Shown here in pieces: positions 43,331 to 54,440 of a stretch of DNA of 64,000 nt (the first letter of the stretch is position 1; every line of letters begins with the position of its first letter). The translations under genes were made by a program, and so were the position numbers. The notes under the pieces were generated by a model. The model worked only from the letters and a program-made list of their open reading frames with translations, was not told where the DNA came from and searched no databases. Source of the DNA: Limnanthes douglasii subsp. nivea (taxonomy: Eukaryota > Streptophyta > Magnoliopsida > Brassicales > Limnanthaceae); assembly GCA_036936605.1 (NCBI GenBank), contig JAUPFV010000005.1, forward strand, positions 191,702,958-191,766,957, in the 5' to 3' direction.

Positions 43331-45207
43331 AAAAACTAAATCCAAACTTGATAGCAATAAAGGTAATTCATGTTGATGACATGTTGTAAATATGTCATAA
43401 GATAAAACTATAATAGATGTAAGTAAATAAAAATGCTATGAGATAATATGAGTATATTTATATTTCATTTACTTGAAAATATTATTTGTTTTAGTTTATA
43501 TCGTTACATGAGTAATTCATAAAACAAATCATCAACTAGGTATCAACTAAGCTAAATAACTCATCTAATATGGTAACGAGTTGTGAACATACAAGACTTT
43601 AAAAAAACATGTGGAAAAGTCATCCACTTAATATATTATAGATTCATTTTTATGGAATATATTAAATAAAAAATAAAATCAAAGTTAAGGACTCACTTTT
43701 TTAGTCAAATCTTTGATTATGATTTCTTGGTCATTAAGTATGGTGAATATATTTAACTACGCAAACATTAATAAAATATTTTGTTATGTATCATTTTTAT
43801 CGTATGTTACACGAATTCGGCTAAAATCTATAAATTACTTTTATTTTATATTTATTTGCATGAATTGCAATAACAAAATTTAGCATAAAATATTTCGTAT
43901 TTTATTTAATTTTTGATAATAGTGAAATAAAATATATATTTTTATTTTACATAATGCAAATCAGATTAAAATAAATATCAATTTATAAGATAAAAGAAGT
44001 TTCAGATAAATAATTAGATAAACAAAAAGCGTTTGAAATAAAAAAAAACACATACCATCCATGATCATTCAAAATATCTCATCAAAGCATCTGCGGCTAC
44101 TGTAATAAAAAAATCCAATAAAACTATAACATTACTAAGAAAAACATACGACTCTATTTTATAACAATTTTAGATAAATCATTTATACAAACATGCTGAA
44201 GCATACTGTATTCGACATTAATCCATCGTTATAAATCATTCATAATGTATTTGTAATGAAAAATTCTCGATGTATCCGTGTTATTGCTAACAATAAATGA
44301 TTGTAATCACATTAATAGTTGTAACGGAATTTCGTTGCTGATTTGACCCAAATGAAATCAGTTGGAGGTTATGTTGTTACAAAATTCGTTGTAAATATGT
44401 TGCAAAAAATAGGCAAATATTTAGGTTATATAGTTCTAATTTCGTTACAAACATGATGAAAGTGTTCCAACATCATGTTAATGTTAATTTTAATTTTAAT
44501 TTCAATTTCAATTCTACGAGAACAGTTGCGAATTTATTGTATATGTATGCTAAATTTAATAAAAGTCCAAAAACATTGCATTGAATTGTAGCCCTTGAAT
44601 ATCATTGCAACCTTGTTTCACAGTTCTTAAATACAACATATATTATATGCAATTTTCTTGAACATTATATCAAATAGCATGACTGCAAGAATAGAATTAC
44701 AAACCGTGGAAGTTCACTGAATTGAGCATTTACACATATTGAAACAACATAAAAACTTCTTATCCAATGTCATTGAAAAAAATAAAGCATTTGTGATGCT
44801 ATTTGACTAAACCTTACAAGTATCGGTGGTTTATCGGGGCTTTAGAGAAGATGGTCCATGACATGAGTCGATTCCACCTTCGTCCTCCTTCGTGAAAACT
44901 GCTATTTTCATATTGAATCTAAACTCCCCTCATGTAAAGAAAGTATTATATCAAATTTAACATTCAAATGATAAAACTCAGTCTAACCAATTATACAAAA
45001 ATAAAAATAAAGACTCAAAGCAGACATAGATGATACTTAAAATTGACTTTGATAGCTACCATGGTAAGAAAATATTTTACCTACAATGCTCTTGAGCTGG
45101 TCAAATTAAGTTGGACACATTATAATCCTCTCAGTCTCATTACAACCAATATTTTTCCTCACAACAGCGGGCCTCTAAATATGCTCACTCTTAGACTCTC
45201 AAATTTC
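43331..45207. other. AT-rich intergenic, nothing recognised
   Basis: Nearly 1.9 kb without coding motifs or recognisable repeats. Some short direct repeats (TTTTAATTTTAATTTC near 44490) are simple-sequence in nature. Confidence 0.45.
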
Positions 45208-45589
45208 TGTTGATAAGGACATAAATAATTGATGAGTAAAAATAATCACTTGATAAATATTTGATTGAGTATTTCATAGGTGAAAAAGAGATTTAGTCTG
45301 AAATGTAAATATGAAGGACTAAATATGTGATTTGTAATAATTTTGTTTGTACTTAGTAGTAATGTGGAGTGAAGTATACACACCATTAACTACTTTTATT
45401 ACATGTAACTACCTCACCTATAGATAGGTGAACGTTTTTGGAATAAAAATTATTGACACTTTTGAACACTTAGAACTTTTGATTACTTTTTCTCTCTAAC
45501 AACTTGAATTGGTTTCTCTTTTTCTAGATTCTCTCCTAACTATTCTTGCTAGACCTCATTATCTTTTCTAAAAATATTCATTGTTATCA
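45208..45589 (+). repeat. 5' LTR of element D
   Basis: About 382 bp, starting TGTTGATAAGG and ending TTATCA. Relative to the 3' LTR it has an extra segment of about 80 bp near 45255-45335. Confidence 0.72.
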
Positions 45590-46735
45590 TTGGCGACCAT
45601 AGTCAGAGAGTGTTTGGTACCTAGATATCTGATCTAAAACCTTAATGATACGTATTAAATAACAAAATACAATGGATCATGATATCCGAATTGATCATAA
45701 AATTTTGGCAGAAAACGAGGTGCTCGATTCAGCATTGGTTAGAGAATAAAATCGAGGTGAAATATAAGAGAATGATCAATACGAGTAGTTTAATGTGGAA
45801 GGTCGAATGAATCAGCTTCTGGAAAAAATAGCTGATTTGAATGATCAGCTTGATCAGAAGGAATGACAACTTCAATCTGGTAGGGTGCGATCTGAAGTTT
45901 GTCGAGCAAAATGAATCGAAAAAATTATAAGATTCATTCAATGAATCTCACAACGTTCACCGAACATGAAGTAATTACAAAATACAGTTTCAATCAGAAA
46001 AAGGTAAATTATTCCTCTAAGACGGAGAAGAAGGATAAATAACGATACGTACCAACCGATTCCAATGAATCTTTTGAATTAAAGTCCAATGAGGTATATA
46101 AGAGAGAGAGAGAGAGAGGGACATACATTCTTCGAGGAGAGAGGATAGTCGACCTTAAAAATCCCAAAGATAGTATAAGTCTAAGAAAGATGATAAATCT
46201 ATATCCATAGTGGATAATTCGCTTTTTGAAGCTAATACAGTTAATCTGTATGTCAAATTTGTGATCAGAGCTTCTATAGAATTAAAGGAAGTGGAACTTG
46301 TGTTAATTAGTATATGTAAATAGTAGACTAAAGAACTTCTCCTTTGTCGTCTAAAATCAGGTTAATACCTCTTCTGGGACGTTTTGACATTTTCGAATGT
46401 AGAAACATTTGATGGTACGCAAGATCTTGATGACTGTATTAAACAATTTAAGAACTATATGATGAATTTCAAGGATAATAATACGTTCTTGTGAAGAGAT
46501 ATTTCACAAACTTTCAATGGTACAATTTTAAAATGTTATAACAGAATTGTGAGGGATTTAATAACGAACTTCGGAATTTTCTATACCACTTTCCGAAGAC
46601 AATTTGTACGGAGCAAGGAAATGCAAGCTAACGATGATACTATAATTATATGTTTTATCTGCTTTGAGGAGATTATCAATTATTTTTCACACGTTTCCGA
46701 GGGTCATATAGTAGAATAGAAAGACATGTTTTTTT
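45590..46735 (+). pseudogene. gag remnant of element D
   Basis: After the PBS-like block, the plus strand has a coiled-coil-like Glu/Gln-rich stretch (RMNQLLEKIADLNDQLDQKE, about 45805-45865), a microsatellite of GA repeats (46100-46119), then a Gag core from about 46410: FDGTQDLDDCIKQFKNYMM, with ITNFGIFYTTFRRQFVRSKE (about 46560-46620). This matches 'FDGT.DP..H...F......' through 'F..L...F...F' of gypsy Gag. Stops break it several times. Confidence 0.72.
46100..46119. repeat. (GA)n microsatellite
   Basis: About nine GA repeats inside the gag remnant of element D. Confidence 0.9.
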
Positions 46736-47034
46736 TAGAAACCAGTTTTGGCTTTAAATTGTTCAATGGATAGATCAATTTTGGCAAGACGTGATGCGAT
46801 GATGCTACACAGTAGTGTAAACCAAAGATTGAGACTTGTTTGGCTCAAGTAGAGGTTGATAATTTCACAGTCACCTACCATTATTGGGTCTAATAAAAAC
46901 CAAAGTCCCCAATTCAGGATCTTTGGGTAGACTACCAATCAGTTTTCGCCTCATGAAAGTGGAGTCTTTCCCACCGATGGCAGTCGAATTGTGACATACT
47001 TTGAAATTGCCTATTGTTTTCGAAGAACCTCAAA
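46736..47034. other. Element D internal region, unassigned
   Basis: Sequence between the gag remnant and the antisense cassette. A 67-codon open frame on the minus strand (46735-46938) has no recognisable motif. Confidence 0.35.
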
Positions 47035-47569
47035 TTATGTTTGGTTAAAATACTCGTATGAAATATTTTTAAGTACAATAAGATATTCAAAGAGGACGTC
47101 TTTGAGATTGATACTCAATTTGGCAGCAATGTCCTCGAGCAGTGTAACTATTTTCTTGGTCTTATTTTTCTTCTTCTTTGGGTTCCTCTTCTTTTTTGCA
47201 GCACGCTTCTTGGAGTCAGAGGGTATTAGCAATGAATTGGATCTCTGAATCAGTTTTAGTCATGGATTTTGATTTAGCAGCTTTCTCAAATATCTCATCT
47301 CGGAGTTGGGGAGGTGCAATTGTGGTGGTGCACTGCTTTTGATCATTAAAGGATGATTTTGAAGTATTGGTCATATTTTTTGAATTACTAGGTGTGTTCG
47401 AGGTTTTTCTTTGTGTGTTCTCCAAATGAATCAATTTTGACTTTTTATTTGTCACAGTTGTTCCCTTGGAGGGAGGAGCTTGTGCAGTAGTTATTGTTTT
47501 AGGATTTATTGTAATATTAAGCTCTCTGGGGTCTCCCATGGCTATGAATCTGCTTTTAAGATTGGGCAC
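47035..47569 (-). CDS. Antisense ORF of element D, basic Ser/Thr/Lys-rich protein (possibly frameshifted)
   Basis: Opposite to the element's gag. The frame opened at 47569 (a second Met at 47536, MGDPRELNITINPK) runs to 47216. It is rich in Thr, Lys, Ser and Asn with no membrane segment. An overlapping frame, 47232 to 47035, holds KKRAAKKKRNPKKKKNKTKK, which looks like a nuclear localisation or nucleic-acid-binding tract, followed by IVTLLEDIAAKLSINLKDVL. The two may be one protein split by a frameshift near 47220. I do not recognise the family. Position (between gag/pol and 3' LTR, antisense) matches that of antisense ORFs in Tat-lineage elements. Confidence 0.4.
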
Positions 47570-47600
47570 TTATTTGCTTGCTCGACGTGATTGATTTTGT

Positions 47601-47828
47601 TTAGTTGGAGGTGTGTTTTTTAACAAGATCAAAATGGTTGTCTAAAGAGCTTCTGAGGGCTATAGAAGGTGGTGGCTTTCTGGTAGGAGGCCTGGGACGA
47701 TATGTAAAGGTTTGATAATTTTTACAAGGTTTATCGTCAACAATACAGACAACTTCTCTTTCCGCGACTCTCTGATAAATGGTAAGAAAATGCCAACAAT
47801 TGGCTAGGCTAAAACATAAATATAACAA
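47601..47828 (-). CDS. Short upstream ORF of the antisense cassette
   Basis: A 75-codon frame ahead of the basic ORF on the same strand: VAEREVVCIVDDKPCKNYQT, then a Pro/Arg-rich stretch (YRPRPPTRKPPP) and SSLDNHFDLVKKH. No recognisable family. It could be an upstream exon of the same transcript or a chance frame; codon-level evidence is lacking. Confidence 0.3.
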   Translation of the reverse strand: MLYLCFSLANCWHFLTIYQRVAEREVVCIVDDKPCKNYQTFTYRPRPPTRKPPPSIALRSSLDNHFDLVKKHTSN

Positions 47829-47958
47829 GAAAGGGGAGAAGACAGATTAGAGACGATCTACAGAGGTTGAATATGACGTGGATGATGGAGAAGCAAATGG
47901 ATCAGTGAACTTTCTCTCTTTATGTATAGGATTCAATGGTGATTGACAAAAAGAAGAG

Positions 47959-47975
47959 TGAAGGCATATTTATAG
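47959..47975 (-). promoter_or_regulatory. Candidate TATA box for the antisense cassette of element D
   Basis: On the minus strand the sequence CTGCCTATAAATATGCC lies about 130 bp upstream of the 75-codon frame and about 400 bp upstream of the basic ORF. It is a near-perfect plant TATA consensus (TATAAATA), followed by a pyrimidine-rich leader. Proposed by sequence only. Confidence 0.4.
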
Positions 47976-48460
47976 GCAGAGTTGTGAAAGTGGGTATGAG
48001 ATTTTTGTAGAGACGTTGAAGGGTATGAGGCGCATCTATTGGGTATAATTTGATTTGATAGACAACGGGTACCTAGTAAATATAATTTTAAGTAGGTTGA
48101 CAAGTGTAACGTGTCAAAATGAGGCGGTACACGTACCTAGAAGCTTCATTTTCTTTCTATATTTTTCTAAAGAATATATTATTATACGTCACACAAATTT
48201 CGAGGGAAAACTAATTTGGAGTGAATAACCTTTCAACGGAAATAAGTACTCATTTCGAAAGAACATAATTAATATGGTTTAAATAGCATATTAGTCATTT
48301 GTGATGAGGTTTTTATAACCTATTTATGATGATGATTTTGACAATTTTAATCATTTTCAATGAGGTATTTAGAGCCTTTTTGTAATAAGAAGATAAAGAT
48401 TGACTCATACAAAGCAGTTTTTAGTCCTTCATTAAGGTTATTCGCAAGGACTAGGGGGGG
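47976..48460. other. Element D 3' internal region with polypurine tract
   Basis: Non-coding sequence between the antisense cassette and the 3' LTR. It ends in AAGGACTAGGGGGGG (about 48446-48460), a polypurine-tract candidate. A GATGAGGTTTTTATAACC-like segment is imperfectly repeated (48303-48320 and 48358-48376). Confidence 0.5.
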
Positions 48461-48764
48461 CTATAGATATGGATATAAATAATTGAGGAGTAAAAATAAT
48501 CACTACTAAATATGTGATTTTTAATAATTATGTTTTTACTGAGTAATAATATGGTATGAAATATCCACACCACTAACTACTTCTCTTACATGTAACTACC
48601 TCGCCTATAAATAGGTTGACTTATTTTGGGAATAAGACTAATTGATAATTTTGAACACTTGGCATTTTTTTATTACTTTCTCTCTCTAACAGCTTGAAAT
48701 GTTTTCTCTTTCAAGAAACTCACCTAGACATCATTTTCTCTCCCAAAAATATTCATACTTATCA
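48461..48764 (+). repeat. 3' LTR of element D
   Basis: About 304 bp, colinear with 45208-45589 apart from a deletion of about 80 bp. It ends ACTTATCA. The first bases (CTATAG) have lost the TG start. Confidence 0.72.
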
Positions 48765-49240
48765 CCTTTCATGTTGACCTTCTTTACCGTCTAAAACCAC
48801 TTCACATACTTATCACCTTTCACGTTTGGTGTGGTTTATTTTTGGCTGAGGGTAATTTTGTCTACAGTTTTGTGGTGTTTCAAGGGTATTTAATGTTTGG
48901 ATAGATTGTGGTGAGAGACTTGAGCTTCCTGGTTGTATTAAATGTTCATTACCCTCATTAATGAAAGTGGTTGGGTATTTATACCCTTAATTGTGGGCCA
49001 CATGGGCTTTCGGGTCAACTTATGAATTTGGGTCGAGTTGAATGACCCATTAATCTTTAAGCAAATAGGTAATTAGCTTAGTCATGAAGTGATTTAAGTT
49101 TTAATACATTTAGTCATGTTCAGATGGTTCAATGGGTGGCTTTTGTCCGAATTGCCCATGTCTGGTTCCCTCAATGAGTGGTGAGAAAATCTGGACTCAT
49201 CAACGTTGACCTTCTTTACTGTCTAAAACCACTTCACGTG
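48757..49240. repeat. Tandem duplication of about 50-60 bp, split by the solo LTR
   Basis: The unit CTTATCACCTTTCA-GTTGACC followed by TTCTTTAC-GTCTAAAACCAC occurs at about 48759-48803 and again beginning at 48810; the second copy is interrupted at CACGTT by the solo LTR 48827-49202 and resumes at 49203. Reading across the insertion restores the second unit, which confirms the solo LTR boundaries independently. Confidence 0.85.
48827..49202. mobile_element. Solo LTR, copy 2
   Basis: A 376-bp relative of 14921-15294 in the same orientation, starting TGGTGTGG and ending GACTCATCA. It is flanked by the perfect 5-bp duplication ACGTT (48822-48826 and 49203-49207). It includes the same TATA-like TATTTATACCC and a GGGCCACATGGGCTTTCGGG block. 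Confidence 0.92.
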
Positions 49241-50518
49241 GGATGATGTTATTAATGTTGATACGAGCAGCATTCCAAAATAGTCTAACCATCTTTACGT
49301 TATTCTCTTTTCTGAAAACTTGCATATCATGAATGGAGATGTCTAACGTGATAGCACATCATGTCACGTCCCATTTAAAACAAACATGTCTTGACAAATT
49401 AATGTCATGATTAACGTACCCCGTGACAGTTTCTTACCGTGTCACATTTTACAATTATTTATATATTTTAATATATTTAGTAGAATTAAGTTGTATGCGT
49501 CCATTTAGTAAAATAAAATAAATATGTATTTCATAAACAAAATATTTGAGATTGTTATTTGATATTTTTGCACTTTTCTTTATTTATATATGTAAATAGT
49601 TTATTAGATTTTCTGATTCATAGTTTATTCGATTTTTGAACGATATCTTCAAACTTGTTAAAAAAATTAAATATGTTAACCATTATATGTTATAAATAGT
49701 TTATTAGATTTTTCAACTATATTAGATATTTAAAATATATTTTAGAAATATTAAAATATATTTTTAGAATCTTTAGGGGTGAGTTCTTAAGAGGTACATC
49801 AAATATATCAAAATTCTTGTTACATACAAAATATTTTTATAATTCCAATAAGTGTATAATATTTTTGATACTAACACTATATCTAATATTCTAGATACAC
49901 TTATTAGAATTAATCAAACTAAGGCCCACTAAACAAGAATTTTTAATTATTCTATATATCTTATTGGAAATAACCCAATCTTATCTTTTTCTTTTTCTTT
50001 TATCTTTCTTTAGATACTTATATTTTTCAAATATTAGATATTTTAAATAGTTAATCAAATTATTATTTTATTGGTTCTTATATGTTTAAAATATATCTTT
50101 AAAATTGTGGGAATCTTTAGATATTTATATCTTTCCGAATATTATTTATATATTTAAAATAGTTTATTAGATATTTCAATTAATAGTAGATTATAATTTT
50201 AAACAATATTTTTATTGAAATCTTCAAATCATTTAACTATTATATATTTTAAGTAGTTTATTAAATATTCCAAGTAAGAGTTATTAGATATTTCTTAATA
50301 TATGGTTAAAATTGTTAGAATGTTTATATATTTATATTTTTTAAATATTAGATATTTTAAATAGTTTAATATAATTAACAAAAAATAAAAATATAATAAT
50401 ATTTTAAATTGATAAAATAATAATGATTTTTGATATAATCAAATAAAACATAACAAAATCAAATATAAATTATATAATAATATCAAATACAAAAATAATT
50501 AAATCAATCTTCATCGTC
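49241..50518. other. AT-rich flank, probable left end of a hAT element
   Basis: From about 49310, sequence with TCTAACGTGATAGCAC, CATGTCACGTC and ACCGTGTCACATTTTACAA resembles 59747-59940, which begins TAGGGGTGCAAACGTGACAACAC. These may be related left ends of hAT elements, but I see no target duplication. The remainder is very AT-rich with repeated TTTTAAATAGTTTATTAG-like phrases. Confidence 0.4.
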
Positions 50519-51560
50519 AGATGGTGGATGAAACTCTATGCATGGTTGTAAATTCATCCTAGTTAACATGAGTTGTATGTCATTTATGTTTTCCATTTGG
50601 ATGGTGCCTTATTGACTGTTCGAGTACTGACGTCCTCTAAATGTTGCTCATTACTAGAATACATCCATTTCACATTTTGTCGGTCGGACATTAACTTGTT
50701 GTTAATGAGAAGACCTACTCGTATTGAAACTGGTCGGCTGAGGTTGTATCATATTGTGCATGACCTTTCTCTTAAAACTAGTAAGCGGAGCGGGTCGTTT
50801 GGTAACATCATTAGATCTTCATATTTGTAGCAACACATCCTTAAATCCGTCATATACCTACGATTTCACCTAGATCCACAATCACCTAGATCCACAATTC
50901 CCAAGTATACATCTTGTGGGCTCCCAATGACTTCTTTACTATACCAGAACTTTTCAAATCAGAACACGGATTCCACCCAATAATATCTACCCATTTTCTC
51001 ATAAGCAATTGACTTGGTAACATCCCGTAAGTTAGCCTCGTATCATGAAATTTCGAATCATATTCCCGATTATCATGCTAGGTAATTTTTTTTATTATGA
51101 TGTGTCATAATGGTAGTTACATATCTATGAAGAAACGATAAGTTAATATTATTTCTATTATTTGGAAAAAAAAATAATTAAATAATTCCAAACCTAATTT
51201 ATTTTACACATCAATATTATTTTTACTAGTTTTACGCATATCTTTAACCATTGGTTGCTCTTTATTGGAATTGAATAAGTTTACCGCTTCTTTTTACGTT
51301 AGAGTCCAATCTTGAGGTCATCTCATACGAGTATAAGTTGTAGATAATAAATGATAACCGATCAATGTATATCTTGCCAAACAAAACTCATCTATGAAGT
51401 CAGTTTTAAAAAAAAACTATATTTGGTACCATTTATTGTGCGGCTCATTCCTAAACCCATGTAGTTGTGAACGTGAACCCAGCCTTCGTTCGAAATTCAA
51501 TACTCTTTATTACTTGTCCATTCTCTGATGAATCCCTCTCAGATCTTAATCTTATTCTAC
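50519..51560 (-). pseudogene. Unidentified decayed coding trace beside hAT transposase 1
   Basis: Minus-strand stretches remain open for 20-60 codons: one with GLGMSRTINGTKYSFF (about 51400-51450), one with RKVMHNMIQPQPTSFNTSRS (about 50715-50775), and a C-terminal-like IEFHPPSDDED followed by a stop near 50520. A related stretch (GLEMSCTINNFEF, about 61330-61370) lies at the equivalent place beside the third transposase copy. That recurrence suggests a real, divergently transcribed gene of the element. I do not recognise it. Confidence 0.35.
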
Positions 51561-52171
51561 TTCACGATTCAGATGTTTCATCGACATCAGTTCAAAATTT
51601 TGTTTTACTTTCCCAATCTATGAGTCATTAAAAATTCGAATTAAGTTTTTAAAATTTACAGATTTTAGAGAAAAGAGAAATAATTTTATAGTTGTGAAAT
51701 ATGGAAGAAAAATACCACTATTTTTATATTTTTTATTATTTAAAAAATAATCTTGAGCCAGCAAATCGGATACCCGATTTGGCCCGGATTTGGTTTTTCA
51801 AGATTTTTATCTCTATATCTAAAGTATAAACTAATCAAATTCTCATTCATCTATCAACCAATCTCTCAAACAATAATATTCTTCCATAATCTCTCAAAAT
51901 AAAAATCTATAAATAATACTACAATATCTTAAATCATTTACAATATTATTCTTCTTCAATGTTCGACCAAGTTTCGACATTAATCAACTCAATCAAGTTT
52001 GCTTGGAGAATGAAGATTATTGATGATATTAGTACTTAGTATATTCTTTATTTTTATTTATTTTCATTATTATTTGATATTTGTTTAAATTACTAGGTTT
52101 TTCATATTTTAAAATTTTACAAAAAATCCTTTTACTAATTTTTTTTATATTATTTACAAGATCTCTTTTAA

Positions 52172-54040
52172 ATGACACAAAAGCAAAGAAATATCCCGAA
52201 TAATTCTGGTCGCCGGCTAATATCCAACCTCGACATATGTGTAATCCTAACCTAAATTATTTTTTTAGTTTTGGTATGCATTATCACGTAGAAACCCTAC
52301 ACTTTAAAACCGATTCTTCCCATGTCCCATATATATCTAGTAAGAGTAAACTACGTGGGGATTGGAAACATTTACTGAAAGTCTTGATGAAAAGTGTTCT
52401 AAGTGTAATTATTATGAGAAAATATATACTTATAAGTCTAAATTTCAGCGCTAGGGGCATGTCGAGACACTTAGCCAGACATAACATTTTTTATCCTTTA
52501 ACAATTTATGAAAAATGGAATACATCCATACATCCTCAAACCAATAATACATTTATTTTAAACCAAAATACGTATAAGGAAGAAAACATGATATATGATT
52601 CTGGTACTTCACAACCGTTTGTTTTTTGTGATAATTGAAAATATAAAAATTGGATGCATAGTGGGGGTAAACCTAAGAGCCACATGTATTCCTAGTACCT
52701 CTATAACATCGAATTTTTTTAAATATGATACAACTAAAAAACAAACTAGTTTAGTTTTTTCATGTAAAATTTATTTAACTAGTAATATAGCTAATTTTTA
52801 AAGTTTGATATGATGTGTATTACTTTACATTGGATGGATCCTTTATGGATACTACAAAGAAGAACGGCGTATTTTCAATCTATTGGCAAGCAAACCACCG
52901 CTATAATTAGAGAAATCATGTTAGATTGTAAAATTATTTTCAAATTAAAAATAAAATTATGTTTATTCGTTTCGATAATGCACGTGCGATCGGGAGAGCT
53001 ATTAAGTATCTAAGAATTTATTGGAGCCATGTATTTCTTCAAAACATTCACACTAAATATATACATCATAGACTTACATTTATTACAAATTATGGAATAA
53101 GTATAGTTAAATATTATATTAACCCCATTAGACAACGGGTTCTACTATGCTTTACCTTCGGTCCCAAAAAAGAGTGATATAAATTGTTAGAGATAGTGGA
53201 AAACCATTTTAAAAATAGTTTTAGATGTTGAAATTAGATGGAACTCTATATATTATCTTCTTGCACGTTCTTATGCGTAAATGAATAAGATTACTATATT
53301 TTATAATAGACATAATCATAATACACCTCTTGAACATCAAAATTATAATTATTGTTCTTCAATGGTAGGCTTCTTGAGATTGTTTAAGGATGAAACTAAA
53401 ACATTTTCTATGCAATATACTCCTAACATTCACTTGGTCTTTTATGAAAATACTACTCTTGTCATACATTTGGATACATACAAGGAACATAATGTATGTC
53501 GCGATATGGTTACTGAATTTGAAGCAAAATTTGTTAAGTATTTTCATCAAAACTATGTGAGGATGACAATGCTAAATAGCGGGGTGTCAATAGAAACTCC
53601 TTAAGCTGATAATGAAATTGTAAGATGTTTAAACACTTCTTTTGAGTTAAAACATTATGTTGGAAGCAGCCCACTTGATATCTTAAAATTGGGGCAATCT
53701 AAAAAAGGTGAGTGTCATATTCTTTGCATGTTAGCCAATGATATTTTTTATACCTATTGTTATAACGGAGAGTGAACGTGCATTTAGTCATGTCAGATTT
53801 TAATACACGACTAAATAAACAAGATTAACCAGCGGGGCACTTGGAGTGCTTGTTACCATCAAAGATTGGACTAGGGTATATCAAATGATGCAATACAATG
53901 AGTATAAAATGAAAAAGATCTAAAAGATGTCTTCAATCAATACCCAAATGAGATGAACGATTAATTTAAAAAATTCTTATGGCTGAAGCTTCTATGGATT
54001 TGGATAATGAAGATATTAACGAGGATGAGAAAAATTGGTA
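52172..54040 (+). pseudogene. hAT transposase, copy 1, broken
   Basis: hAT transposases excise and reinsert hAT elements. From the ATG at 52172: a degenerate BED-type zinc finger (KCSKCNYYEKIYTYKS in one frame, then GMSRHLARH, about 52390-52480); from 52810 CITLHWMDPLWILQRRTAYF, the block preceding the catalytic domain; SSMVGFLRLFKDETKTFSMQ with IHLVFYENTTLVIHL (53360-53480), the domain before dimerisation; then a SSPLDILKLG fragment and a decayed C-terminal dimerisation region (53640-53900). Frameshifts and stops separate the parts. Confidence 0.82.
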
Positions 54041-54440
54041 AAATAAATGACATTTCACATTTATATTAGAGTTTGTAATAGGATAGTTCAATTTGAGAAT
54101 ATTTGTACAACTTCCGACCCGCAAAAGTATAAATTGTGAAAGCTTTGAAACAATAAAATTAGTTTTTATCATTCAAACTCATAATAAAACAACTTATCAT
54201 AACTTTTTTAACACTTATAAAAATAAACAAACTATAACAAGTTACAGTATAACCATACTATAAAACTATAACAATTATTCTATCCTTATTCATTAGTAAT
54301 AAATTATCAAAACATAACAACACTTGTAGTATTTATAAATTATGAAATCATAATAAAAAATCAAAGTATAATAACAAAACTATAATAACCTATTAGCCTT
54401 ATACTAATTTAGAATTATAATTTACAAACAATATAATGAT
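54041..54440. repeat. AT-rich 3' tail with repeated ATAACAA/ATAATAACC motifs
   Basis: Follows the first hAT transposase. Motifs such as ATAACAACACTTGTAGTATT recur and match the larger array at 58870-59400 after the second transposase, so this is the family's 3' subterminal region. Confidence 0.6.

Larger units (their letters stand above)
45208..48764 (+). mobile_element. Ty3/gypsy-like element D, pol missing, with antisense cassette
   Basis: LTRs at about 45208-45589 and 48461-48764 share GAGTAAAAATAATCACT, ACATGTAACTACCTC, a GCCTATAAATAGGT-like TATA segment and CTTTCTCTCTAACA. The left LTR is followed by TTGGCGACCATAGTCAGAG, a PBS-like block; the right one is preceded by a polypurine tract, AAGGACTAGGGGGGG. 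Inside are a gag remnant and, on the opposite strand near the 3' LTR, an ORF cassette. No protease, RT or integrase is seen, so it is a non-autonomous derivative. Flanking pentamers do not match cleanly. Confidence 0.78.

Noticed and set aside
47160..47200. Polypyrimidine tract plus GCAG as a plus-strand splice acceptor
   Set aside because: It is explained by the lysine-rich codons of the minus-strand ORF; no plus-strand exon follows.
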